Of a DNA stretch of 64,000 nucleotides, positions 25,063 to 34,263 are shown one piece after another. This stretch comes from Oscillatoriales cyanobacterium (GTDB lineage: Bacteria; Cyanobacteriota; Cyanobacteriia; CACIAM-69d): positions 1-64,000 of the forward strand of contig RDXB01000042.1 of assembly GCA_004292515.1 (NCBI GenBank). Direction: 5' to 3'. Below the pieces are notes generated by a model, which had not been told where the DNA came from, made no database searches, and saw only the letters and a list, made by a program, of their open reading frames with translations. The position numbers and the translations under genes are program-made. The stretch's first letter is position 1. Each line of letters begins with the position of its first letter.

Positions 25063-25412
25063 AGGGCGATCGGGCAACTACCGATGCCAATTACCTCAGT
25101 AGTCTAGGGGGCTTAGGGCGTGTCATCAGGCGTGTCATCAAATGAGCTTGATTGGGGCCGGAACAACCCATTTTCCTAGCCCAACCGTCCTAGACAATTG
25201 CTAGACAATTGGCTCAAGCCCCTTGCCGATCAAGTAACTCCAGAATCAGAAGGTCAGGGATTTGATGACAGCCCCTAAGCCCCCTGTCTATGATCACTGA
25301 GGCAAGATCATTGGGGCATGGAGTATCGATCGCTTCAGCTTGCACCCAGGAAATGACGATAGGGTCTAAAACCCTCCTCAACTTACCCTCCTCAACTTAG
25401 GTTAGGAGGGTT
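25063..25412. other. Intergenic region filled by MITE-1 sequences and a terminator
   Basis: No gene is supported. The region holds MITE-1 copy D (listed separately), the right arm of an older MITE-1 (about 25280-25367, with CGCTTCAGCTTGCACCCAGG and an AAATGACGAT end) and a bidirectional terminator. Confidence 0.6.
25112..25279 (-). repeat. MITE-1 copy D, nested in an older copy
   Basis: Ends CTTAGGGCGTGTCATCA and TGATGACAGCCCCTAAG are inverted repeats. The interior is more diverged than in other copies (centre reduced to GGCTCAAGCCCCTTGCC). Directly after it comes GCCCCCTGTCTATGATC and a complete outer right arm, so the element interrupts an older one at its centre. Confidence 0.65.
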
Positions 25413-25415
25413 TTA
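25367..25415. terminator. Bidirectional terminator between convergent genes
   Basis: AAAACCCTCCT and AGGAGGGTTTTATT are inverted around a short direct repeat (CTCAACTTACCCTC / CTCAACTTAGG). T-runs on both strands serve the 24565 gene and the convergent 25413 gene, whose stop is inside the feature. Confidence 0.8.
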
Positions 25416-26765
25416 TTGGGGTTGAAAACCATTTAAGACCAGCAAAATAAGCTGAGTCGCCTGTTTTTGGCGGAAATTGTCATCACTCACCAGCAGCAAA
25501 CTTTGGCGACCATCCGGTAATTTAGGGCCCAAGGCCAAGCCCTCAATGTTATCGATCGCCAAGCCCAAATCATTCAGATTCAGTAGCAATTTTTTGAGCG
25601 CTGGATTCACGTCAGTCAGTGAGCCGCGCAGACTGTCGTAGCTGGCTGTGTCGGTTGCTGTGCCCAGCTCCACTTGAAACAACTTCACTCCAAATCCCTG
25701 CAACGGCCCAAAAGTCCGCTCCAGACTTAGGAAATGCCCCCCAGCATCGAGGGCGGTGAAATCCACCAAGCCATTGCTAATAGTTCCGAAGGGGGCCGGG
25801 TCGAGTTCGTAGAGGTGTTCGGAGATGGGGAACGGCGGCCCATCACCCAAGCTGAAGTGCACAATGCGCGATCGCGGGAGAATAGCGCGGTTGTCACTGC
25901 GGTTGTCACTGCGGTTGTCACTGCGGTCGTCACTGTTGGGGGTTTGGTCGCTGGCATTTTCGCCACTTCGATCGCCTCCACGACTGGCGGCAGGGTTGCG
26001 GTCTGCCTCTAGGGTCGCATCGGGTGATTCCTGCGCGGTTTCTAGGTCTTGCACCAGATTAGATTCCACAGCCGTGAAGAGTCGGAAAGGCTCTACGGAC
26101 GAAGGATTGCTGCCCACTGGGGGAATGCTGAGGCTCTCGAAGCCGAGATTGTCGCGGATTCCTTGGGCTTGGCCGTCAGCACTTTGGCCCGGCAGGTAGC
26201 GCGTGGGCAGGGGCAACGGCTGGCGCACGGCTTGGCCAGTGGTGCGATCGAACTCGCGGATAAAGGGTGCAACTCCTTCGTTCACATCCCCTTCGCTGGC
26301 AACCATTACGGTGTTGCGCGGCGTAATGGCTAGTCCCTCGGGGTCGATCGCTCCATCCCGAAAGGGTTGGCCCGTCTCATCTTTGAGAATTGTCACCTTT
26401 TCGACGGTGACTTGCTCAATGCCGGTGACGCGGTTGCCGCCTTCGGGGCTGGGTGCTTGTTGCCAATCCACCTTGAGGGTGTAGAACCGGGCAGGGGCCA
26501 GGCTCGATCGATCATCCGACAGAGCCAAGAAGCGATCGGCTCGGCGATCGTAGCTGAGGGCAGACAGCCCACCAACCGGCGTGTTGTCCGCCACCTGCTG
26601 AGGCAGGATATAAACTCCCAAAAACTCCACCGACAGCGGCAACAACAACCGCGACTCGGCGCTTACCTGTGTCATGCCACAACTGGTTAGACCAATGGTT
26701 AGACTGATCGCTAAACCAATCAAGAGGGCGATCGCGCCTCGTTGCCACCCACGCTTCATGCTCAT
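25413..26765 (-). CDS. Phytase-like/esterase-like secreted lipoprotein
   Basis: 450 residues. The N-terminus is a lipoprotein signal (basic MKRGWQRGA, hydrophobic core, lipobox LTSCG near residue 29). The body matches the phytase-like (esterase-like activity) domain, a beta-propeller-like fold: VGGLSALSYDRRADRFLALSDDR, DPEGLAI, VASEGDVNEG, GFESLSI and IDNIEGLALG. Residues about 255-300 are a hydrophilic low-complexity insert including three SDNR tetrapeptides encoded by 12 bp repeats. The substrate is unknown. The gene lies 15 bp downstream of lgt on the same strand; Lgt is the enzyme that would lipidate it, so an operon is likely. Confidence 0.85.
   Translation of the reverse strand: MSMKRGWQRGAIALLIGLAISLTIGLTSCGMTQVSAESRLLLPLSVEFLGVYILPQQVADNTPVGGLSALSYDRRADRFLALSDDRSSLAPARFYTLKVDWQQAPSPEGGNRVTGIEQVTVEKVTILKDETGQPFRDGAIDPEGLAITPRNTVMVASEGDVNEGVAPFIREFDRTTGQAVRQPLPLPTRYLPGQSADGQAQGIRDNLGFESLSIPPVGSNPSSVEPFRLFTAVESNLVQDLETAQESPDATLEADRNPAASRGGDRSGENASDQTPNSDDRSDNRSDNRSDNRAILPRSRIVHFSLGDGPPFPISEHLYELDPAPFGTISNGLVDFTALDAGGHFLSLERTFGPLQGFGVKLFQVELGTATDTASYDSLRGSLTDVNPALKKLLLNLNDLGLAIDNIEGLALGPKLPDGRQSLLLVSDDNFRQKQATQLILLVLNGFQPQ
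25888..25935. repeat. 12 bp in-frame tandem repeat
   Basis: About four units of CGGTTGTCACTG (plus-strand reading), the last diverged, within the phytase-like gene; they encode repeated S-D-N-R. Confidence 0.85.
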
Positions 26766-26780
26766 GCTGCCTCTTGTGCT

Positions 26781-27602
26781 CTAATCTGACCCGTTAGCTG
26801 CTTCATGCTTGGGTGACACCACATCCGGCAGCGATCGCCGTCGTCCATAGAGCCAAAACAAACCCAGGATTCCGATCGCCACCCCTGTTAGGCTCACCAT
26901 TTGTGCCATCCGCAGGGGCCCCAGCATCAGACTATCGGTGCGTAAGCCCTCAATCCAAACCCGCCCGAGGCTGTAGGTAATCGCATACAGACAGCCGATC
27001 GCACCAGGTTTCAGGTTGGGTTTGCGCAAAAAGAGGGTGAGCAACAACCCAAACACTCCCAAATTCCACAGGGATTCGTAAAGAAAGGTGGGATGAAAAT
27101 ATTCAAAGCCCTCGTAGCCCAAGGGACGGCGATCGGACGGAATAAACAGCTTCCAGGGTAAGTCTGTGGGTCGGCCAAAGGCTTCGGAATTAAAAAAGTT
27201 GCCCCACCGGCCGATCGCCTGGCCCAAAATCAACGAGGGGGTGATCGTGTCAATCAACTGCCACAACGACAGACGATTGATGCGGGCGAAGGTGGCCAAG
27301 GCCAGCAGCCCGCCCAGAATTGCTCCGTGGATGGCAATTCCGCCTTCCCAAATCGCAATCATTCGATCGGGATGGCCCGCATAGGCCGGCCAATTGAACA
27401 GGACGTAATAGATCCGGGCAGCGGGCAGCGCGCCCAAGACTAACCAAATCGAGGCATCGGCGATCGCATCGCGATCCAACTTGCGACGCGGGGCCAGCCA
27501 TTGGGACAAGCTCACACCCGTCATCAGGGCGATCGCAATTAATAGGCCATACCAACGGATCGTCAGCGGGCCCAGCTTCAAAAAAATCGGCCCCGGTGAC
27601 AT
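26781..27602 (-). CDS. lgt: Prolipoprotein diacylglyceryl transferase
   Basis: Inner-membrane enzyme that attaches diacylglycerol from phosphatidylglycerol to the lipobox Cys of prolipoproteins. Seven hydrophobic segments; the conserved [13 protein letters not shown] signature lies near residue 140, [11 protein letters not shown] follows, and [13 protein letters not shown] is near the C-terminus. The start [17 protein letters not shown] at 27602 matches the family's usual N-terminus; an ATG at 27623 would add seven residues. The phytase-like lipoprotein follows directly downstream. Confidence 0.97.
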   Translation of the reverse strand: MSPGPIFLKLGPLTIRWYGLLIAIALMTGVSLSQWLAPRRKLDRDAIADASIWLVLGALPAARIYYVLFNWPAYAGHPDRMIAIWEGGIAIHGAILGGLLALATFARINRLSLWQLIDTITPSLILGQAIGRWGNFFNSEAFGRPTDLPWKLFIPSDRRPLGYEGFEYFHPTFLYESLWNLGVFGLLLTLFLRKPNLKPGAIGCLYAITYSLGRVWIEGLRTDSLMLGPLRMAQMVSLTGVAIGILGLFWLYGRRRSLPDVVSPKHEAANGSD

Positions 27603-27623
27603 AAATTGCCAAGCCAACGGCAA

Positions 27624-27931
27624 TTGCCGAGGAAGTTTCTACTATTGACCACCAGTCACTCAGCACTGTTGCCCCCTTCTAAACCTCGATCGGCTCCATG
27701 CACTGGTTTGAGGATAGCGGATCGGTTCCGCTTCAGACGGCTTGATCGCGTTCTAGGCAAAGATTCACACAAAAAAGCGCCCCGCATTGGAGACGCTTGT
27801 GTGCAGAGGAGCGATTGTCGATCAATTTGATGATTCAAGTGCGAGTCTAGCATGTTGTCAAAAGGCTGCTAAACCCGCCGTTGACATCCTGACCCCACTG
27901 GCTGGATGCCCGTTGTGGTCAGGGTGTGACC
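27624..27931. other. Intergenic region; minus-strand promoter-like and terminator-like signals
   Basis: No ORF is supported. On the minus strand a TTGACA (27856-27861) and a weak TTGAAT 17 bp further on precede the terminator at 27770-27798. This could be the end of the TrpD-like transcript or a separate short RNA of roughly 50-60 nt. Confidence 0.35.
27770..27798 (-). terminator. Rho-independent terminator (minus strand)
   Basis: Read on the minus strand: AGCGTCTCC, loop AAT, GCGGGGCGCT followed by TTTTT and GTG. It lies downstream of the TrpD-like gene. Confidence 0.75.
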
Positions 27932-28969
27932 CTAGGATTGGGTTGATCGCAGGGCGCATAACACATCCCAGGGACGACCTTGATCTAACAGGGCCGCCGC
28001 GCGATCGAACCCCACCGCCAGCGCATCACAAATGCCGCATTGCCACAGATAAAATCCCCCATTCCAAACCGCACTCGATCGCCAAGGGCCAGGTTTGCCC
28101 TGCAAGACTTCCGCGATCGCCCCTGCCAACTCCGCCGTGGGAGCCATCGGCAAGTTCGGGCCGCTGTAGCCCAGTTCCCAGGGGTTGAGACAGAGCCGAT
28201 CAAAGCGATCGCCCCGTCCCAGACCGACAATCACCGCGCGATCGTGGGGCAAGTCCGGGCTGCCTTCTAGACCCTTGATTGTGGTCAGCCATTGAACCCC
28301 ATGCAGGGCCAAGGCTTCCCGCATCATTGTTTCCGTGGGCGGATGCACAAATCCCATCATTCGGTGCTGGGGGCCAGCATAGGGCGACCACATCAACTCC
28401 AACGTAGCCAGGGGTGGGCGCTTGCCAATTTGGTCGCGATAGTCCACGAGGGCGGCAGCTTGCGGAAAGTGGCGCGGCACATAGCAAAAGGCTAGCCCCG
28501 GATTTTGGAGTCGATCGCCCAATTGCGTCAGATCAGTCCCCGTCCAGTCCACACCCAAGGCCTGCCAAAGTTCGATCAGGGGCAACCCGTATTTGGTGGG
28601 CATCCGATCGCCCCCATGCATCAACACCGGCTGTCCGGCCGCCGCCAAAATCAATGCCGTCACAATTCCCAAGGGAGCCGTGCGCGATCGTCCATCGTAG
28701 GGAATGCCCAGGGTGACAATTGGCCGACCTTCCCCGATCGACTCCAGGCGCGGCCCCAGCTCTTGACAGGCATCCAACATTCCCGCTAGCTCTTCGCCCG
28801 TGGGCCGCTTGATCCGATGGGCGATCAAGAAAGCCCCAATCTGCGCTGGCGTGGCGGCCCCAGTCAACATCAACCGCATGGCCTCGGCGGCCTGCGATCG
28901 CGTCAAGCTCTTGCCCGTGTGGGGGCCGCTGCCAATAATTTTGAGTAGCTCGCGAAAAGCGTGGCTCAT
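27932..28969 (-). CDS. Anthranilate phosphoribosyltransferase-family protein, divergent (TrpD2-like)
   Basis: 345 residues when started at MSHAFRELLKIIG (28969), the family's normal length; an upstream in-frame start adds 31 unconserved residues. The helical N-terminal domain (LTRSQAAEAMRLMLTGAATPAQIGAFLIAHRIKRPT) and the alpha/beta domain are those of glycosyltransferase family 3/TrpD. The PRPP-binding GTGGDG motif reads LGIPYDGRS, and the KHGNRS motif reads MHGGDRMPTKYG. The usual anthranilate reaction is therefore unlikely, and a nucleic-acid-related or other transferase role, as for TrpD2/YbiB, is possible. No trp gene is adjacent. Confidence 0.82.
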   Translation of the reverse strand: MSHAFRELLKIIGSGPHTGKSLTRSQAAEAMRLMLTGAATPAQIGAFLIAHRIKRPTGEELAGMLDACQELGPRLESIGEGRPIVTLGIPYDGRSRTAPLGIVTALILAAAGQPVLMHGGDRMPTKYGLPLIELWQALGVDWTGTDLTQLGDRLQNPGLAFCYVPRHFPQAAALVDYRDQIGKRPPLATLELMWSPYAGPQHRMMGFVHPPTETMMREALALHGVQWLTTIKGLEGSPDLPHDRAVIVGLGRGDRFDRLCLNPWELGYSGPNLPMAPTAELAGAIAEVLQGKPGPWRSSAVWNGGFYLWQCGICDALAVGFDRAAALLDQGRPWDVLCALRSTQS

Positions 28970-29235
28970 AGGGAATGGGAAAAGGATGAAGAAAGGATGG
29001 GGCAAAATTGCAACCCACCGATGGCACGGGGCGATCGCGGGGGCTTGGGAATGGCAGGCCAAGGGCCAATGGGTGGGGCAACAGTCCCAAGGAGCAACGC
29101 GAGATTAGCAAACCATCTTTGGGGCTGGCTGTAACCTATGGTTTAGTTTCGGCGCTCTTGAGTTAGGAGCAACTAGCGATCGCCCAGCAACCTCCCAGCA
29201 GCCCCCCAGTATAATCACGGAGATGGGCGGGCTAG

Positions 29236-30093
29236 GTGGACCCAAATCAACAGGAATCAGCCCAAATCGTCCCGATCGATTGCCGCTTGTCCCACCCCAG
29301 TGCTACAGTCCGGCTCAATTCTGTACTCGATCGCGTTTACCGCCCGCCGCCCATGCAAGCCCCGATCGCCTCCCCCTTGCGTCATGCTTCCGTGGTTACG
29401 CCCTTTCGCACTAAGCAGCGCCAACCCCTGCGAATTATTGCCATGGGCGACAGTGTGATTTATGGCTATGGCGACCTGAGTGGCGGTGGCTGGGTCGAGC
29501 GCCTGCGTCGCCAGTGGATGGCCCCCAACACAGCGGGCCATGTGCTCTACAACCTGGGGGTGCGCGGCGACAAGGTGGCCCAGATCAGCGATCGCCTAGA
29601 GTTGGAGTTTCGCAGTCGGGGCGAGTTACGCAATCGTCAGCCCGATCGATTGATCTTATCCGTCGGCACAAACGATTCGCCCCGGGTGGGCCGTCCCGAT
29701 GGCAAAAATATGACCCCCTTGGCCCAATTTGGCCCGCAGGTCGAAGACTTGCTCGATCAGGCTCGGGGCTTGTGTCCGGTCTTGTTTGTGGGGATGACCC
29801 CCGTGAATCCGCGTAGGATGCCCTTTTTGGATTGTTTGTATTACAACCATGCCGATCAATACGATTACAAAGAAGTGATCCGCCGTGCTTGCGAGGCCCG
29901 GCGGATTCCGTTTTTAGATTGTTTTGAGCTGTGGTTGGGGCGGGGCGCAGCCTGGGTTGAGCAACGACTGGGTGAAGATGGCCTGCATCCGAATGATTTG
30001 GGTTATGAAAGCCTGCTGGCCGATGTGATGGACTGGTCGCCGATCGGTCAATTAGCCATTGGTGACTGGTCTGGCCAAGCCTCGGTCGGCTAG
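29236..30093 (+). CDS. GDSL/SGNH-family esterase or lipase
   Basis: An SGNH hydrolase. Blocks visible: I, IIAMGDSVIYGYGD with the nucleophile Ser; II, the Gly in YNLGVRGDKV; III, LSVGTNDSPRVG with the oxyanion Asn; V, DGLHPNDLGYE with the catalytic Asp-x-x-His. The substrate is not deducible. The start is probably the GTG at 29236 (285 residues, with a GGAG upstream); a Met at 29353 is an alternative that still precedes block I by about 30 residues. There is no clear signal peptide, so the protein may be cytoplasmic. It lies about 100 bp upstream of the large glycosyltransferase on the same strand. Confidence 0.88.
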   Translation: MDPNQQESAQIVPIDCRLSHPSATVRLNSVLDRVYRPPPMQAPIASPLRHASVVTPFRTKQRQPLRIIAMGDSVIYGYGDLSGGGWVERLRRQWMAPNTAGHVLYNLGVRGDKVAQISDRLELEFRSRGELRNRQPDRLILSVGTNDSPRVGRPDGKNMTPLAQFGPQVEDLLDQARGLCPVLFVGMTPVNPRRMPFLDCLYYNHADQYDYKEVIRRACEARRIPFLDCFELWLGRGAAWVEQRLGEDGLHPNDLGYESLLADVMDWSPIGQLAIGDWSGQASVG

Positions 30094-30190
30094 GGTGCGA
30101 TCGGGGCTAGTCCAGCGTTAGGGCCGTACAGGGTGTGGTATTTTTCCTGAAAACGCCCAAGGCTTCCCCTTGCTGCCCCTGAGTTTCGCC

Positions 30191-33100
30191 ATGACTGAGC
30201 AACACCTTGTGATCGTGACTGGACTGCTGCCGGTGGGATGCGATCGGGTGGCGATGGCCCTGGCTGAGTGGGGCTGGCAGCCAGTGGATGCGAGCCAATG
30301 GCATCGATCGGTGCTGAATGCCCAAGGATTGCAAACCACCGGCTGGGTAGCTCAGTTGCCGATGCCGGTGTCGCCCGAGCAAGCCGATCGCCTAGTCCAA
30401 CTCAGCGATGCCTGGCCCTCTGGCAGCTTGGTGGTGGCAGATCCGTTGGCGACTCTGTTTTGGGCCGATTGGCAAGCCCATGATGCGGCGGCCCAGTTTT
30501 TGCTGGTCACCTGTGCCCCTTGGGTGGGGGTGGCGGCTTTGTTGCGATCGGCGGCCGATCGCACCGTGGAAGATCCCGAGTGGGCCGTGCGCGTGTGGCA
30601 GACCTACCACGAGAGCCTGTGGACAGCGGCCCAGCAGTTGGGCAGTCGGGCCACCGTGGTGGATCTCTCGGCGGGGGCCGTGGAATGGGGCGACCAAACC
30701 TTGATCCTGCCGGATTGGGATGAAACCAGTGATGAGCGTGAGAGCCTGTTTCGGCAGTTTTACCCGGCGGCGGCCGATCTCTACGATCGCCTCAATGCCT
30801 GTGCCCTCGCGCCCCACCCACAGTCAACCCCGGCCGTGCCAACATCCGGCGCAGCGGCCTGGCTACGCGATTGGGCCGCGGCCGAGCAAGGCCTCGATCG
30901 GCAAGGGCAACTCCAGCGGGCAGAGCAGCAACTGGCCCAAATCCGGCCAGCCTTTGAGCAAAGCCGGTTTCAACTGGAGCAGTCCCGAGGGGAACTCAGT
31001 CGCTATCAGTGGCGATCGAGCCAAGCGGAGCGGGCCGCCACTGAAGCGCGATCGCGTCTGGCGTTGTTGCAAGGGGCGATTGGTACCTACGAAACGCGCT
31101 GGCGACATACCGAGGACTTGCTGACCGCTGCCAATCAGGATTTGCAAGACCTGCAAGGCCAATTGCAGACAACCTTAGAGGAAGTCACCGCCGCCCGGGC
31201 CGATGCAGACCATGCCGAACGCCTGCGCAGCCATGCCAAGAGCCAGTTAGCTTCGGCCCAAGCTCAGTTTCGGGAGTTGCGATCGCGCCTCGAAGAAACG
31301 CGCTTTCTAGTCGAAGCGATGCGGGGCAGCAAGTTTTGGAAGCTGCGCAATAGCTGGATTCGTCTGAAAAATAAGCTGAAGCCTCGACAGCCTGAGGATT
31401 TTGATCCGGAGTTGTTTGCCCAGACCCTGATGGCGATCGGGCAAATTCCTCCGGAGCTGGCGATCGCTCCCGATCCGGCCGGAGCCCAATCGGCGATCTA
31501 CGAAACCGTCCGCCAGAATTACCCCACGGTCGATCTCCGCAAGCCCCATGCGCTGTTGCGGCTGTTTGATGCGGCCTATTATCTCGACACTCAGCCCGAC
31601 GTGGCCAATGCGCTGCCAGCGGCCACCTACAGCCAGGCGATCGCCCACTTTGTGGCCAATGGGGCGGCAGAGGGGCGCGATCCTAGCCCGCTGTTCAAAA
31701 CCCGCTACTACCTGGAAACCTATCCGCAGGTGAAGGCACGGTTGGCGGCGGGAGACTTTGCCAGTGCGATCGAGCATTTCCTGGAGGTGGGGATCGCCGA
31801 AGGACTCAACCCCAATCCCCAGTTCGACAGCGCGTTTTATTGCCAGACCTATCCCGATGCGGCGGCGGCGGTGGAGATGGGGCAATATCGCAGCGCCTTT
31901 GAGCATTACCTGTTGGTGGGGCTGCGGGAAGCTCGCTTGACGGCTCCCACAGAACTGCTCGCCCCGGAAGAACGATCCCTCGGGGCGATCGCTTTCATCA
32001 GTGGTTGTGGCGGTGCGCCCTATCGCTACCGTTGCCTACATCAGGCAGAAGCCCTGCGCTACTTGGGTTACAGCGTCGAGGTCTATGACATTGCCCAATA
32101 TCCCTACCGCGAACTGCTCGATCGGTTCAAGGTGGTGGTGATGCACCGGCCTACGTTCCATCCCCATTTAGAAGCGGCGATCGCCGAGGGCCGCAACCAG
32201 GGCGTGCGGTTTGTGTTTGAAACCGATGATCTGGTGTTTGATCCCGACTTGCTCTACCAACTGGAGGATGCACGGGCGGGTGATGCGGAGTTACAGCAGG
32301 TCTATCGGGAAATGACGCGCCAATACCAACGGGTGATCGCCTTGGTAGACGGGGTCAGCACCAGCACCGAACCCCTGCGCCAGTCGATCGAGCAGCGCTT
32401 TCCCGGTTCAGTGGTGGCCGTGTTGCCCAACCGGGCCAGCGCCGACATGGAGCGCCAAGCAGCCCTGGCATTGACCCAATCGCGACCGGAGAGCGATCAA
32501 TCTTTGGTGCGAATTGGCTATCTGAGCGGCACAAAAACCCATCAACGGGATTTTGCGGAATGCGTGCCGGCTTTGATCGCAGTGGCCCAAAATCATCCCC
32601 ACACGCGCTTGCAGGTGGTGGGCCATTTGGATCTTCCCCCGGAGTTGGTCGCCGCTTGGGGCGATCGGCTAGAACGGTTGCCGATTTTGCCCTGGGAAAA
32701 ACTGCCGGAAGTCTATCGCCGCTTGGATATCAACCTGGCTCCCCTGGAGCGCGATCGGGAATTTACGGCGGGTAAAAGCGAGCTGAAATATTTTGAAGCG
32801 GCCCTGCTGGCTGTGCCGACGGTGGCCTCGCGCTGGGGGACTTTCACCCAGGCCATTCACGATGGGGAAACGGGCTTTTTGTGTGGGGATGCGGCGGAAT
32901 GGACAACGGTGCTCGATCGCCTAGTCGCCGATGGGGCCTTGCGCGAGCGGGTGGGTCGCGCCGCCAACCAGGACGCACGCGATCGCTACCTAACCCGGGC
33001 AGCCTTGGGTGAAACCTGGGCCGGTTGGCACCACCTGTTGGCCCGCCGACCGCTGGAACCGCCGGCCCTGAGCCTGGGGTTTGTGGTAGCGATCGAGCTG

Positions 33101-34132
33101 GCCCATGACCACCCTGTGGCCTGCGATCGGATTGCTGCCTTGGCCAAGGCCCTCGACGATCGTGGCCATGACGTGGTGCTGTGGGTGGAAGCTGGTGGCC
33201 TTGCGCCCCACGATCAACTGCAACAGGCCTGTGCCACTTGGGAGGCTCGCTTGCCCGCCTGTGGGGTGCGGGTGCTGGATCCGCAGGAGGTGCGCCCGGT
33301 GTTGGATGTGGCGATCGCTACGGACTGGCGATCGGCCTGTGCGGTGGCGGATTGGTCGGCCGTGCGGCTGCGGCTGCACCTAGCCCAGAGCTGGGATGCC
33401 GACTATTTGCCCCTGGGTACCGATCAGCATGATGCGGCGTTGGGGGCCTGTGGTTTGCCCCTGCGCCCGATCGCTTGGGGCCAGGCGATCGCCCAGCAGT
33501 GGGAGCAGGTGCGGGTGTTGCGAGTGCCGCCCCTGTCGATTGAAGGGGGGTTGCTGCCGGACTTTTTGCCCAACCCGATCGACTGGACGCGCCACAGTGG
33601 CCCGGCACGATCGCTGCTGTGGCTGGACGATCGCTCGATGAGTGCCGAGCAGCGGGCGGCGATCGTCGCGGGTCTGAGCCTGTTTCTCGATCGCCATCCC
33701 GACACCACCATTTATCGCTACGGCCCCCAACGGCCGACAACACTGCCCTTTGTCTGCGCGGAACTGGATGATGGCTCGGGCTGGCCCCCGGCCGATCGTT
33801 GGGCCGCCATTCTGCAAACGGCGGAGTTGCACCTAGCGCCCGCCACGGCCAACGGCGCGCTGCCCACCTTGCAGGCCCTGGGCTGTGGCTGTGCGGCCTT
33901 GGTAGTGGGCGATGAATTGCCCCTGGGCGATCGGCTGTCGGCGGGGATTCATTACGGCACACTGTTGCCCGTGGCAGAATCGATCGCCCAAACCCTCAGC
34001 CAACTGGCCACCGATGCGGCGGCTCGATCGAACCTGGCCAAAACCGGGCGATCGGCCGTTGAGGCAGAGGATCTAGAAGCGGCGGCTACGGCGTTCGATC
34101 GCCATCTGCGGGAACTGATGTTCTTGGCCTAA
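30191..34132 (+). CDS. Very large multi-domain glycosyltransferase
   Basis: 1313 residues from MTEQHLVIVTG at 30191. Residues 1-200: an alpha/beta domain that resembles a degenerate sulfotransferase/P-loop fold (VIVTGLLPVGCDRVAMAL). About 233-376: a long coiled coil rich in Q, E and R. About 450-586: three repeats of the form FD..YYL...PDV...A..HF...G..EGR.PSP, a module seen in cyanobacterial polysaccharide proteins. About 597-950: a GT4-type domain (SGCGGAPYRYRCLHQAEALRYLGY, VFETDDLVF, RIGYLSGTKTHQRDF, KSELKYFEAALLAVPTVAS). About 957-1313: a second, diverged GT-B-like domain ending TLQALGCGCAALVVG. Probably surface polysaccharide or glycan synthesis; donor and acceptor unknown. Confidence 0.85.
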   Translation: MTEQHLVIVTGLLPVGCDRVAMALAEWGWQPVDASQWHRSVLNAQGLQTTGWVAQLPMPVSPEQADRLVQLSDAWPSGSLVVADPLATLFWADWQAHDAAAQFLLVTCAPWVGVAALLRSAADRTVEDPEWAVRVWQTYHESLWTAAQQLGSRATVVDLSAGAVEWGDQTLILPDWDETSDERESLFRQFYPAAADLYDRLNACALAPHPQSTPAVPTSGAAAWLRDWAAAEQGLDRQGQLQRAEQQLAQIRPAFEQSRFQLEQSRGELSRYQWRSSQAERAATEARSRLALLQGAIGTYETRWRHTEDLLTAANQDLQDLQGQLQTTLEEVTAARADADHAERLRSHAKSQLASAQAQFRELRSRLEETRFLVEAMRGSKFWKLRNSWIRLKNKLKPRQPEDFDPELFAQTLMAIGQIPPELAIAPDPAGAQSAIYETVRQNYPTVDLRKPHALLRLFDAAYYLDTQPDVANALPAATYSQAIAHFVANGAAEGRDPSPLFKTRYYLETYPQVKARLAAGDFASAIEHFLEVGIAEGLNPNPQFDSAFYCQTYPDAAAAVEMGQYRSAFEHYLLVGLREARLTAPTELLAPEERSLGAIAFISGCGGAPYRYRCLHQAEALRYLGYSVEVYDIAQYPYRELLDRFKVVVMHRPTFHPHLEAAIAEGRNQGVRFVFETDDLVFDPDLLYQLEDARAGDAELQQVYREMTRQYQRVIALVDGVSTSTEPLRQSIEQRFPGSVVAVLPNRASADMERQAALALTQSRPESDQSLVRIGYLSGTKTHQRDFAECVPALIAVAQNHPHTRLQVVGHLDLPPELVAAWGDRLERLPILPWEKLPEVYRRLDINLAPLERDREFTAGKSELKYFEAALLAVPTVASRWGTFTQAIHDGETGFLCGDAAEWTTVLDRLVADGALRERVGRAANQDARDRYLTRAALGETWAGWHHLLARRPLEPPALSLGFVVAIELAHDHPVACDRIAALAKALDDRGHDVVLWVEAGGLAPHDQLQQACATWEARLPACGVRVLDPQEVRPVLDVAIATDWRSACAVADWSAVRLRLHLAQSWDADYLPLGTDQHDAALGACGLPLRPIAWGQAIAQQWEQVRVLRVPPLSIEGGLLPDFLPNPIDWTRHSGPARSLLWLDDRSMSAEQRAAIVAGLSLFLDRHPDTTIYRYGPQRPTTLPFVCAELDDGSGWPPADRWAAILQTAELHLAPATANGALPTLQALGCGCAALVVGDELPLGDRLSAGIHYGTLLPVAESIAQTLSQLATDAAARSNLAKTGRSAVEAEDLEAAATAFDRHLRELMFLA

Positions 34133-34263
34133 TCCAGAAACAACGCTTGGGGCGATAGCGCAATCCCAATGCCTATGCAGAAGATCAGCACTAAAACGAA
34201 GACTGCTTGCTTGTATAACAGCCCGATTATCCGCTCGATCGCTTGCGACAGACCTTGATTCAC
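34129..34263 (-). CDS. Small single-span membrane protein (44 residues), unrecognised
   Basis: Reverse-strand frame from a GTG at 34263 to TAG at 34129: an amphipathic/charged N-terminus (NQGLSQAIERIIGLLYKQ), one hydrophobic helix (AVFVLVLIFCIGIGIAL) and a short SPQALFLD tail. It overlaps the stop codon of the glycosyltransferase by four bases, tail to tail. An AGTAGGGGG stretch lies upstream of the GTG. The composition is clearly that of a membrane peptide and not random antisense, but no family is recognised and translation is unproven. Confidence 0.5.
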   Translation of the reverse strand: MNQGLSQAIERIIGLLYKQAVFVLVLIFCIGIGIALSPQALFLD

